A stretch of DNA of 32,902 nt from an uncultured Clostridia bacterium (lineage in GTDB: Bacteria > Bacillota > Clostridia > TANB77 > CAG-508). The first letter of the stretch is position 1, and every line of letters starts with the position of its first letter. A model generated the notes under the pieces. It made no database searches, had not been told where the DNA came from, and saw only the letters and a program-made list of their open reading frames with translations. The stretch covers positions 1 through 32,902 of the forward strand of contig CANRCJ010000004.1 in the NCBI GenBank assembly GCA_947629105.1, given 5' to 3'. The position numbers and the translations under genes were made by a program. Positions 17,909 through 27,249 of the stretch are shown here, in pieces.

Positions 17909-19028
17909 CTACTTCCTATTTAATAATAATTGTACTTCTTTATAAATTCTATCTTCAATATTGCTTATTGCAATTTTCTTTGCGTTATTACCCATTTCGT
18001 TTAATAAGCCTTTTTCAAGCATTTCTTCTATCATCTTGTTTAAATCTTCTGAATTTAATTTATCATTTTCTATAATTTTAGCAGCATTTACATTACTAAG
18101 TACCTCAGCATTATAATACTGATGATTGTGTGATACATTTGGAAGTGGTACAAGTATTGCTGGTTTTCCAAGTTTTGTTATTTCGGTAATTGTAGTTGCT
18201 CCACTTCTGCAAACCAATATGTCTACTGCATTCATTATCTCCGCCATTTCATATATATATGGAACAACTTTTATACTGTCTAATTTATCAATATTTAAGT
18301 TCTTCTGTTTTAATTCTTCTTTTACAACTTCGTATTGTTTTGGTCCTGCAACAAGTAACACTTGATACATTTTATTTAACTTTTTCTCCGCAAGATCTAT
18401 TATAGTATCATTAATTTTCTTTGCTCCTTGGCTTCCGCCAAAAACAAGTACAGTTGGTTTTGCTGGGTTAAGAGAATATTTTTCTATTTCTTTTACTTTA
18501 TCATTTAATGTTAAGTTCAAATTTATATTTCTTGTTGGAGTTCCTGTTAATACAATTTTTTTAGCATTTGGTATTCTTTCTAATGCTTCTTTAAAGCTAA
18601 CCATTATTACATCTGTTTTCTTTGCTAGCATCTTTACGGCTTTACCTGGAAATGCATTGCTTTCATGTAGCATTGTAGGAATTTTTAGTCTATTTGCAGA
18701 AAGTATTACAGCTCCGGCAAATATATCCACCTGTCCCTATTACTAAATCCGGTTTAAATTCTTTTACTATTTTTTTTGCTTGGGATATTCCTTTTATAGT
18801 TTTAATCATTTTCTTTAGATTATCTATACTTATTTTTTTACTAAGTCCGTAAGCATCAATCGTTTTAAGCTCATATCCTGCTCTTGGAACTAAATCATTT
18901 TCAAGACCTCTGTTTGTTCCAATAAATAAAATTTCTGCATCTTTATTTTCTTCTTTTATCTTATTCGCTATTGCAAGAGCTGGATTAATGTGTCCCGCAG
19001 TTCCTGCTGCTGCTATAATTACCTTCAT
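17909..19028 (-). CDS. murG: Lipid II synthase MurG, read through one CGG shift site
   Basis: Adds GlcNAc to lipid I on the inner face of the membrane, giving lipid II. With the C at 18716 skipped it is 372 residues. It opens KVIIAAAGTAGHINPALAIA (the GxGGH loop, with Ala replacing one Gly). The join reads IGTGGYICGAVILSA, with Gly 105 from CGGA. Later motifs are VLVFGGSQGAKKIND, CRSGATTITEI and VPLPNVSHNHQYYNAEVL. It begins nine bases after the recoded ftsW stop, with AGGAGG in the gap. Without the shift the protein would end within ten residues of the site. Confidence 0.95.
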
Positions 19029-19036
19029 TTTTCCTC

Positions 19037-20190
19037 CTAAATTTTCTTTGTTTGTCTTGATATGTTAAGCAAGACGCCGTACTGAACAAAGAAGTATTAA
19101 AAGTGATGTTCCTCCATAGCTAAAGAACGGAAGTTGCATTCCTGTGTTTGGCATAGATGATGTTACAACTGCAATATTTATTAATGCTTGAAGTCCTATA
19201 ATTGATGTAATTCCACATGCTAGCAAGCTTCCAAACATATCAGGTGCTTTCATTGCAATAAGTGAACCTCTCCATACAAATATTGCGAATAATATAATAA
19301 TTACTATGCATCCAACAAAGCCTAATTCTTCTGCAATTACCGCAAATATGAAGTCGTTTTGTGGTTCTGGCAAATACAAATACTTTTGAGTACTGTTTCC
19401 AAGTCCTACTCCGAAAAGTCCTCCTGAGCCTATTGCATAAAGGCTTTGTATAACCTGCCATCCTGTATTAGTTGGGTCTGCCCATGGATTTACAAATGCT
19501 GTTAATCTTGCTAATCTAAACTTTCCTATTTCAAAATATTTTGCAAGTATATAAAGTGCTCCTCCTCCACCGAATAGCTCCTATACTTCCAAATGTTATA
19601 AAATATCTTAATTTGCTTCCTGCCATAATCATCATGATTGCTACAATTAGCACTATTAAAACTGATGCACTCAAATGTGATTGAACAAATACTAATATTA
19701 AAAGTACCGGAGCAAGAAGAAGTATTGGTGCAAGAAAGCCTTCCCAGAACTTTCCTATTTTGTCTCTTACATTTGTAAGATATGCTGCATAAAATACAAC
19801 AAGAGCAATTTTAGCAATCTCTGATGGTTGGAATGATATGAATCCTAAGTCTATCCATCTTACAGCTCCATGTGAGTCTCCTTTTATTCCTGGAATTAAT
19901 ACTGCTAAAAGTAGTAAAATGGTAACAATATATGCTATTTTCCAAAATTTTTTATATATTCTATAATCAATTTTTGATATTATTGTCATTAAGATTAAAC
20001 CAAGTACAGCTGAGAATCCTTGAGTTGCTACATATGTATAACTTTTTCCGTTTTCTGCAAGAGCTGATGGAGAGCTTGCTGATAATACCATTACAATTCC
20101 TAGCGAAAGCATTATTAATACTGTAACAACCAAAATAAAGTCTACTGATTTATCTTTTGTTTTAAGCTCTTTGCTTTTTATTTTAGCCAA
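19037..20190 (-). CDS. spoVE: FtsW/SpoVE lipid II polymerase, read through two CGG shift sites
   Basis: SEDS-family polytopic glycosyltransferase, 383 residues with the C skipped at 19572 and 19079. Joins read GSIGAIGGGGALYIL (Gly 207, CGGT) and LLCSVGVLLNISRQTKKI (Gly 371, CGGC). The second site is 13 residues from the end; skipping it restores the usual C-terminus and moves the stop to 19037-19039, eight bases before murG. Other motifs: SLGIVMVLSASSPSAL, FQPSEIAKIALV, SGGLFGVGLGNS, YLPEPQNDFIFAVIAEELG. It starts with TTG after GGAAGAA. Position between mraY and murG matches B. subtilis spoVE; it could equally serve division as ftsW. The symbol follows synteny only. Confidence 0.9.
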
Positions 20191-20208
20191 GTTCTTCCTC
20201 CTTGTTTA

Positions 20209-21160
20209 TTAAACTAAAAAAATAGTTATTACGCAAAATACAAAAGTTACGACGCTAAATATTGAAACAATTTTGCCTTCTTTCCAACCTGATAGTTCAA
20301 AGTGATGATGAAGTGGTGTCATTTTAAAAATTCTATTACCTGTTTTTTTGAAGTATAGAACCTGTAATATTACTGATATCGTTTCACAAACTGGTATAAT
20401 TGCAACTACTAAAAGTATAAGTGGCATTTTTAAGTACAACGCCATTACTACTATCGCTCCTCCAAGTAATAGAGAACCTGTATCTCCCATAAATATTTTA
20501 GCAGGGTGCAAGTTGAATATTAAAAATCCTAAGCATGCTCCACATAATGAGAAACCTAATGCTGCAATTTCATAAACTTTATATTTTATTGCAATTACTG
20601 AAAGACACACAATTATAATCATTGATATACTAGTTGCAAGACCATCTATTCCATCTGTTAAGTTTACTGCATTTGTTGCAGCAAGCATTACAAATATTAT
20701 AAATGGAATATAAACTAGAATAGGTAATTTTATCATAATTTTAAGTCCTGGAATTAAAGTCTCAGTTCCCCTTCTAATATTAATTAAATAGAGTGCATAT
20801 ATTACTGAAATTGCAAGAAGTCCGTAACATTTTATATGCAGGTTTAAGACCTTTTGTATCTTTTAGGATAAGTTTCTTAAAATCATCAACAAATCCAACC
20901 ATTCCAAAACCTATTATAATTACTACCAATGGTAGTATTTCTTTATGCATGCTATATAATATTGCTGTTGAAATTATTAAAGTGATTGCTATTATTATTC
21001 CTCCCATTGTAGGAGTTCCTTGTTTTATTAAATGTGACCTTGGTCCATATTCTCTTTCAATTTGGCCTATTCTTAATTTTTTTAGGATAGGTAATATAAC
21101 TAATGCAACAACTATTGAAATTATAAAGCTTACTAGCATAATTTTAATTTGCGAATCCAT
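20209..21160 (-). CDS. mraY: MraY phospho-MurNAc-pentapeptide transferase, read through one CGG shift site
   Basis: Transfers phospho-MurNAc-pentapeptide to undecaprenyl phosphate, giving lipid I. With the C at 20824 skipped it is 316 residues with about ten membrane helices. Seen: YGPRSHLIKQGTPTMGG, GFVDDFKKL (the DD motif), NAVNLTDGIDGLA, FMGDTGSLLLGG and TPLHHHFELSGWKE. The join reads PAYKMLGLLAISVIYALYL with Gly 113 from CGGA. It starts three bases after murE. No murD follows; in many relatives murD lies between mraY and the SEDS gene. Confidence 0.95.
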
Positions 21161-21163
21161 ACG

Positions 21164-22636
21164 TTATTTCCCCATTTCCTCTATTATTTCTCTTACGATT
21201 ACTCTTTCATCAAAAGGATAGGTCTTATGATTTATTTCTTGGTATGGCTCGTGACCTTTTCCAGCAAGAACTATTATATCCCTTTTAGTTGCAATTGATA
21301 TTGCCTTTTTTATTGCTTCACGTCTATCTACTATACATTCATATTTTCCATTTGTTTTCTTTATTCCTTCTTCAATCTGTTTTACAATCTTTTCTGGTTC
21401 TTCTGTTCTTGGATTGTCAGAAGTTATTATTGTATAATCTGCAATTCTTCCTGATATTTCACCCATTATAGGTCTCTTACCTGAGTCTCTATCTCCCCCA
21501 CATCCAAATACACTAATTACTTTTCCTTGTGTATATTCCTTTACCGCTGACAAGATATTTTCTAGACTTTCTGGAGAATGCGCATAATCTATCATTATTG
21601 TTAAATCTTTTTTATTATCTACAAGTTCTGATCTTCCTGGCACTCTTACTTCTTCTAATGATTCTTTTATAATTTCAGGAGTGACTCCTAACTTTTGTGC
21701 TACGCTAATTGCTGCTAATGAATTATATACACTAAATCTTCCTGGTATTCCAACTTTTACCCTTTCATTTTTCTGTCCTAATTTTACTTTAAAGTCTGCA
21801 TAAGAATTAGTTATTGTAATATCTTTTGCGACAAGATTTGCATGATTATCTATTCCATAAGTTTGCATCTTACATTTATTTAATTTTAAAAGCTTACATC
21901 CGCTTAAATCATCAGTATTAACAAACCCCATTTTGCACATATCAAATAACTTAATTTTTGAATTAAAATAGTCTTCCATATCTGGATGCTCTTTAGGGCT
22001 AATGTGGTCTTCTGAAAGATTAGTAAATACTCCTATATCAAAATCACATCCATATACCCTATCATATTTTAAGCTTTGAGATGATACTTCCATTACAACA
22101 ACTTCAACCTTTTGCTTTACCATCTCTGCAAATGTCTTTTGAAGTTCTATACTTTCTGGAGTGGTTCTTGCTGAATCTTCTATTTTTTTATTATTTATAT
22201 AAGTTGCGATTGTTCCAATTAATCCTACTCTTTTTCCTTGTTTTTCAAGCATGTGCTTTATCATAAATGTTGTAGTTGTTTTTCCTTTTGTACCTGTAAT
22301 TCCTACCAAAGTAAACTTCTTTGATGGGTTATCATAGAAATTTGCACTACATATTGCAAGTGCCTTTCTTGTGTCTGGGACCATAATTATTGTTATTTCT
22401 TCATTATTTACGAATTCCTTAATGTTTGCTCCCTCTTCTACCATAATAGCCTTTGCGCCTTTTTCTATTACGTCTTTTATGTATTTATGTCCGTCTGTCT
22501 CAAAACCTTTTACAGCGATAAACATAGAATTTTTTTCCACTTTTCTAGAGTCATTTGTTATACTAGGTATATCTAGTTCCAAATTACCTTTGGCTTTAAT
22601 CCCTTCTAACCCCTGTAAAATTCTTCTTAATTCCAT
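21164..22636 (-). CDS. murE: UDP-MurNAc-tripeptide synthetase MurE, meso-DAP type
   Basis: 490 residues; adds the third stem-peptide residue. The ATP loop is GITGTKGKTTTTFMIKHML. The substrate motif reads TSDNPRTEEP; DNPR is the signature of meso-diaminopimelate enzymes, which fits the dapA in this window. Also seen: TTPESIELQ, EVSSQSLKYDR, YAHSPESLE and GCGGDRDSGKRP. The ATG at 22636 follows a GGGGG-rich site. It lacks in-frame CGG; three CGG strings in it all cross codon borders. murF, which often follows, is missing here. Confidence 0.96.
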   Translation of the reverse strand: MELRRILQGLEGIKAKGNLELDIPSITNDSRKVEKNSMFIAVKGFETDGHKYIKDVIEKGAKAIMVEEGANIKEFVNNEEITIIMVPDTRKALAICSANFYDNPSKKFTLVGITGTKGKTTTTFMIKHMLEKQGKRVGLIGTIATYINNKKIEDSARTTPESIELQKTFAEMVKQKVEVVVMEVSSQSLKYDRVYGCDFDIGVFTNLSEDHISPKEHPDMEDYFNSKIKLFDMCKMGFVNTDDLSGCKLLKLNKCKMQTYGIDNHANLVAKDITITNSYADFKVKLGQKNERVKVGIPGRFSVYNSLAAISVAQKLGVTPEIIKESLEEVRVPGRSELVDNKKDLTIMIDYAHSPESLENILSAVKEYTQGKVISVFGCGGDRDSGKRPIMGEISGRIADYTIITSDNPRTEEPEKIVKQIEEGIKKTNGKYECIVDRREAIKKAISIATKRDIIVLAGKGHEPYQEINHKTYPFDERVIVREIIEEMGK

Positions 22637-22747
22637 TATTGGACCCCCTATTTCATTTTGGTGTAATTATTTATAATTATACAAAAGATATTATATAATT
22701 AAATTTATTTTTTGTACAGTTATTCTTGCAAAAATTTGTAATATTTT

Positions 22748-23040
22748 TTAGGTTATATTGCAAACCACATATCCACCTTTTTCTAATTTTATTCCTTCTT
22801 TGGGTATTTGCTCTGTTATTATCTTATCATTATTACTATTTTGATTCTTATTTGAATTAGTTTCTTCCCCATTTATTTTTAGTTCTAGTCCGGTTTTCTT
22901 TAAGTAACTTTCTTGCATCTTTTACTGTCATTCCTGTAATATTAGGAACTTTTACATTTTCTTTTTGTTCTTCTTCCTTTTTTATCTCCAAATATGGGAG
23001 CACTTCACTTAATATATTTCCTGCAACAGGTGCTGCCACC
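22748..23040 (-). CDS. spoVD: spoVD-like PBP, 3' part beyond the inserted element
   Basis: The C-terminal end of the PBP whose first part lies at 27250-28965. It reads AVAAPVAGNILSEVLPYLEI, the last helix of the transpeptidase domain, then one PASTA region (VPNITGMTVKDARKLL...). A CGG at 22892-22890 needs the +1 skip: KENGLELKINGEE restores the PASTA strand (Gly 617 of the joined protein) and the stop falls at 22748-22750. In the present arrangement it has no proper start. A GTG at 23039 lies four bases after GGAGG in the att core, so a short PASTA peptide could be made. Joined through the core to the 5' part, the frame is exact. Confidence 0.9.
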
Positions 23041-24711
23041 GCACCTCCTTGGTGTATTTTGACAACACAAATTCATCTTCGAAATTAAATTTTATAGTTA
23101 TTTCTTTGTTTTCATGAATATAAATAGAGTCAATTAGCTCCATCATTATGTCTCTTGATAATTTCTTTATATGTTTATCCTTCTTAAATTCTTTTATCCA
23201 TTCATAGTCTGCCTTTTCTTCATATTCACATTTTTGTTGTTCACTTTGTAGATTTTCTATATTCTGTTTTAATTTTTCAAGATCATTTTCATATTTTTGC
23301 TTGTACTCCACATATTCTTCTTTTGTTATATATTCCTTTTTCCAATCTTCATATAACATTTGTTTAAAATTTGATATTTCATTAATTTCATTTTGTTTCA
23401 TATTTATAATATGTTTCATATTTTTCTTGTCTTTATCTGCAAAACTATATTCATCTACTTGTCTAACAATTTCTTCTACACCAATAAGTAGATCAATATG
23501 TAAATTAATAGCTTCTAAAACTACTTTTTCTAAATCTTCTTGCTTAATAGAATGCTTTGTACATAAAGTATTTGACTTTTTTCTATATGTACTACAAATA
23601 AAGTATTCATATTTTTTTCCATATTTATTAGTACTTGTCTTTTTATTCATTGCTCTTTTACAATCATTACATTTTAGGAACCCTGCCCATACAGATAATT
23701 CTTTCGTTTTTTGAGACACTTTTGTATCTCTTCTACCTAATTCCTGTGCTTTTTCAAAAGTTTCTTTATCAATAATTGGTTCATGTGTATTTGGAACGAC
23801 AACCCATTCTTCTTTTGGAACTGCCTCTACTTTATGCACTTTATAGCTTTTTGTTCTTCTTTTCCCTTGAACAGTATTTCCAATATAAACTTCATTATTT
23901 AAAATTTTTCTTACAGTTGACGGACTCCAATTATACTGCTTTTTTTGAATTCCATAATTATTATAATTTTGCTTTAATTCTATCCTTTTATGACCTGTAG
24001 GGTTTAAAATTCCAAGTTCATTTAACTTATGGCAAATTGCAATTTTTCCTAATCCATAGTTTACATTCCAATCAAAAATCTTTTTTACAATGTCTGATAC
24101 AGTTTCATCAATTATCAATTTATGCTTGTCTTTAGGATCTTTAATGTAACCATAAGAAGCAAACGCTCCTATAAATTCGCCTTTTTTCTTTTTCCCATTT
24201 AATGATGTTCTTATCTTTACTGAGGTGTCTCGTGCATATTCATCATTAATTAAATTTTTGAATGGCACCAAAATTGTATTTGTACTTGATGGATTTTTAA
24301 AGCTATCTATTGAATCATTAATTGCAATGAATCTTATATTAAAAAGTGGAAAGACTTGTTCTATATAATTCCCGAGCTTCAATATAGTTTCTTCCGAGTC
24401 TTGACAAGTCTTTTACAATTACTGAGTTAATCTTTTTATTTCTCATATCTTCTAACAATCTTTGAAATGCTGGTCTATTAAAATCTGTTCCTGTAAAGCC
24501 ATCATCTATATATGTATCATATATTACTAAGTCATCCTGTTCTTCTACAAATTCATTTAATAATATTTTTTGGCTAGTTATACTATTACTTTCTTGCTTT
24601 TCGCTTCCGTTTTTCTTCGTCTTCCTGTGAAAGCCTTATATACAATGCAGCCGACCATATTTTTTTATTTTCTTCTTTATCTATAAAATATTTTGATTTT
24701 CTTCCTACCAT
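23005..24711 (-). CDS. Large serine recombinase of the spoVD element, read through CGG shift sites
   Basis: About 567 residues with the C skipped at 24609 and 24374 (Gly 35, Gly 113). N-terminal resolvase domain: AALYIRLSQEDEE with the catalytic Ser, DTYIDDGFTGTDFNRPAFQ, and across the second join SRLGRNYIEAGNYIEQVFP. Next a recombinase domain (GYIKDPKDKHKLIID to LNNEVYIGNTVQGKRRTKSY), a Cys zinc ribbon (CNDC...CSTYRKKSNTLC), a long coiled coil, and a tail typical of integrase/TndX-like proteins. Its last ~20 codons run through the att core into the host gene. There a third in-frame CGG (23041-23039) gives an end at 23005 if skipped or 23009 if read as a triplet. It probably catalyses insertion and excision at the 15-bp repeats. 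Confidence 0.9.
23041..23055 (-). repeat. Attachment core copy at the recombinase end of the element
   Basis: On the - strand ACACCAAGGAGGTGC, an exact copy of 27266-27280. The inner part has short inverted arms (CACC and GGTG), the symmetry expected of a serine-recombinase crossover site. In spoVD it encodes HQGGA-type residues. Confidence 0.9.
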
Positions 24712-24732
24712 TAAATATCCTCTTTTTTAGAA

Positions 24733-24882
24733 TTAATTTTTATTTGTAAATTTATTTTTTGATTTTAATACGTTTAGTATACATTCATCAAAATATTTAC
24801 CATTTTTAGTATATTCAATATTAACTGTAATATCGTCTATTTTTAACTGATATGAATTTTTATCCTTATTTTTACTATTCAA
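24733..24882 (-). CDS. 49-residue protein upstream of the recombinase
   Basis: Starts with TTG at 24882 after AAAGGA (about eight bases away) and ends 21 bases before the recombinase ATG, so the two form an operon. The product, NSKNKDKNSYQLKIDDITVN then IEYTKNGKYFDECILNVLKS, looks like a short beta-hairpin followed by one helix with basic ends. Small proteins of this layout often accompany large serine recombinases in Clostridia elements (the TnpW-like type). It may be a directionality factor, but that is a guess from position and size. Confidence 0.65.
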   Translation of the reverse strand: MNSKNKDKNSYQLKIDDITVNIEYTKNGKYFDECILNVLKSKNKFTNKN

Positions 24883-25130
24883 AATTAATTTCCTTTCGCA
24901 CTATCTTACTATTCAATATTATTATGTTAGGTAAAAAAAAATTACTTCATTTTTATTTTAATTACATTTTTGCAAAATATGTAGAAAAAAGTTATAAAAA
25001 AAATTAAAATGAAAAATTTTGTATAAAAAATTTTTAAGAGAACACACTATTAGTAACAAAATACTTTGCAATAAAAAAATTTATATTTTTTATTTGTATT
25101 TTAATATTTTTTAGAAAGGAATTGATATAA
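24883..25130. other. A/T-rich divergent control region of the element
   Basis: 248 bases between the divergent recombinase operon and the surface-protein gene. It is very A/T-rich, with several poly-A and poly-T runs. I see the ribosome sites at both edges (AAAGGA on each strand) but no convincing consensus promoter and no further gene. Confidence 0.6.
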
Positions 25131-26261
25131 ATGACAAATATTAAAAAAATACTTTTATTCACAATTATAGTATTTATGGGATTAATTTTAATTCCAACTT
25201 TTTGTAATGCTGAAACTCATTCAGTATATGATTCAGAAACTTTAACTAATGCCGTTAATACTGCTGCAACAGGAGATACAATAACATTAACAGCAAATAT
25301 TGAATTAACTCACCCTATAGATATTAGTGGAAAAAACTTAATAATAAATGGTGCAGGATTCACAATATCTAGAGATACTGAGAACTGGTCACCTAGTGGT
25401 CAAAATGGTACTTTAATTACAGCAGGTGGTACAGGAACAACTGTAACATTAAGAAATCTTAATTTAAGAGGAAGTCAAAAATATGGTGCTCAAGCTTATA
25501 ACGGTGGACATCTTATAGTTGATAATGTAACTATTGCTAACTGCGAATATGGTGGAATATTAGTTAATGGTGGTACTCTTGAAATTGTTAACTTAACTTT
25601 ATACAGAAATAGAAATAATGGAGACGCTAACAATGGTATAGAAATTGGAAAAGCAGAAGGTCTTCAAAATGATCCAAAAGTAGTTATGAATGGTACTTTA
25701 ACATCAGACCAAAAAGATAATGTTGTTTATCTTGCAACAAATGATACTCTTTCAACATTTGAAGTAGAAAATGCAGAAGGAACTAAGGATAAAATTTTAA
25801 TGGATAATAACAAAGTAGTAGTAACAGATGAAAACAACAATGTATTATTTACAAGTAATTCAAATTCAAATGTAGAAGTAGAAGGTGCACCAGAATATGT
25901 ACCAAATGTTATAGTAACTGTAATGTTAATAGATGATAAAACTGCAACAGTATCAGTTCAAAGTGGTAAAACTCTTACAAAAGATGCACTTATAGCTGAG
26001 ATAGATTTAAAAGAATTAGGACTTGATGATTATACAATAGCTGATTTCTACACAACAAGTGAATATAAAGAAAAATATAATTTTGAAAATCCAATTACAG
26101 CTGCAACAACAATATATGCAAAACTTGATAAAAAAGCTGTAGAAGCACCTGCTCAAGAAGCAGACAAAACTCCAAAGACAGGTGTAGAGACTCCAATAGA
26201 GCTTGCTGTAGCTCTTCTTACACTTTCAACACTTGCTGTAGTTATATTAAAAAGAAAATAA
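25131..26261 (+). CDS. Sortase-anchored surface protein with beta-helix domain
   Basis: 376 residues, exported and probably wall-anchored. Signal peptide at 1-27 (basic start, hydrophobic ILLFTIIVFMGLILIPTF, cleavage after CNA). Residues 30-200 form a right-handed beta-helix-like region (ANIELTHPIDISGKNLII, TVTLRNLNLRG, GGHLIVDNVTIANC, GGTLEIVNLTLYR). A small repeat domain of the Listeria/Bacteroides (Flg_new-like) type follows at about 262-332. The C-terminus is a sorting signal: TPKTG, a hydrophobic helix and KRK. TPKTG differs from LPXTG but resembles the (S/P)PXTG sites used by C. difficile class B sortase, and a class B sortase is the next gene. No in-frame CGG. Confidence 0.88.
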   Translation: MTNIKKILLFTIIVFMGLILIPTFCNAETHSVYDSETLTNAVNTAATGDTITLTANIELTHPIDISGKNLIINGAGFTISRDTENWSPSGQNGTLITAGGTGTTVTLRNLNLRGSQKYGAQAYNGGHLIVDNVTIANCEYGGILVNGGTLEIVNLTLYRNRNNGDANNGIEIGKAEGLQNDPKVVMNGTLTSDQKDNVVYLATNDTLSTFEVENAEGTKDKILMDNNKVVVTDENNNVLFTSNSNSNVEVEGAPEYVPNVIVTVMLIDDKTATVSVQSGKTLTKDALIAEIDLKELGLDDYTIADFYTTSEYKEKYNFENPITAATTIYAKLDKKAVEAPAQEADKTPKTGVETPIELAVALLTLSTLAVVILKRK

Positions 26262-26278
26262 CCTTTATTTTAGAAAAT

Positions 26279-26328
26279 GAGAAGTTGCCTACATTTTTCT
26301 TAGCAGGATGTAGGTAACTACTCTTTTA
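26279..26328 (+). terminator. Hairpin after the surface-protein gene
   Basis: Two imperfectly paired 16-base arms (26279-26294 and 26308-26323) are followed by TTTTATA. It may end or reduce transcription before the sortase gene. A TATAAT at 26340-26345 without a clear -35 box could restart it. Confidence 0.55.
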
Positions 26329-26376
26329 TAGGATTTTACTATAATAGTAGAATTAAAGAAAGAATGAGATAAAGCT

Positions 26377-27174
26377 ATGGATAAATTTAAAAGAATCACA
26401 AAAAGGATACTCTACATAGAGCTAATTATATTAATTTTTCTATCTGAATTATATATAATTAGATATTTTTTTGATACTTATAAAACTAAAAAACAAAGTG
26501 GATTATTAAATGAGATTGAAATAGATGAAGGTGTTTCAAAAGAAAATTCGGAACAAACAGAAGAAAATATTAATGAGGAAATAGTTAAAACTGAAAGAAT
26601 GTTAAAGCTTGAAGAATTGCAAAAAGAAAATGATGAAATTGTTGCTTGGATCGAAATCGAAGGAACAAATATAAACTATCCTGTTATGCAGGGTTCTGAC
26701 AATGAATTTTACATGAATCATAATTATAAAAAGCAATCTACATCTAGTGGTTCTATATTTTTAGATAAAGATTATTCTTGGAGCAATGTAAGTTCTAATA
26801 TGTTAATGTATGGACACAATATGAAAAATGGCACAATGTTTCGAGATTTATTAAAATACAAAAACAAAAGTTATTATAATAGCCATCCAAATATCAGATT
26901 TACTACAAATACCTATGATTCAACCTTTGAAATAATTTCTGCATTCCAGTCAAAAGTATATAATAAATCTGACAAAGATGTGTTTAGATATTATTTCTAT
27001 ACTAACATTAGCACTGAGGAAGAATTTAATGAGTATGCTGAGAATGTAAAAAAGGCATCTTTATATGACACTGGAAAAGCTGCCTCTTATGGAGATATGC
27101 TAATTACTCTTTCTACATGTGCATATCACACAAAAAATGGCAGGTTTGTCGTAGTTGCAAGGAAGGCAGAATAA
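26377..27174 (+). CDS. Class B sortase
   Basis: 265 residues with an N-terminal membrane anchor (about 12-31). The extracellular catalytic domain has NDEIVAWIEIEGTNINYPVM, the His motif MLMYGHNMKNGTMFRDLLKY, the Cys motif LITLSTCAYHTKNGRF and the Arg in FVVVARKAE. The three catalytic residues (His, Cys, Arg) are all present, and the inserted helix between the His and Cys motifs fits class B. It cleaves sorting signals and links the protein to the wall; its likely substrate is the TPKTG protein encoded just upstream. Its Arg at MFRDLL is a CGA codon, so CGA reads normally as arginine. It ends 91 bases before the right core repeat. Confidence 0.92.
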   Translation: MDKFKRITKRILYIELIILIFLSELYIIRYFFDTYKTKKQSGLLNEIEIDEGVSKENSEQTEENINEEIVKTERMLKLEELQKENDEIVAWIEIEGTNINYPVMQGSDNEFYMNHNYKKQSTSSGSIFLDKDYSWSNVSSNMLMYGHNMKNGTMFRDLLKYKNKSYYNSHPNIRFTTNTYDSTFEIISAFQSKVYNKSDKDVFRYYFYTNISTEEEFNEYAENVKKASLYDTGKAASYGDMLITLSTCAYHTKNGRFVVVARKAE

Positions 27175-27249
27175 CCTAAACATTAAATAATGATAAATAA
27201 AATATATAAAATTTTTCGCATACTTATTTTCATTAATCAATTCGTGTGT

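Noticed and set aside
22857-23039. A separate 60-residue gene starting at GTG 23039.
   Set aside because: It is the 3' end of the interrupted spoVD-like gene; its first residues continue the transpeptidase domain exactly from the other att copy.
24372-24382. A short recombinase starting at TTG 24382.
   Set aside because: It would lack the catalytic serine. The N-terminal domain is encoded upstream and joins in frame through two CGG skips.
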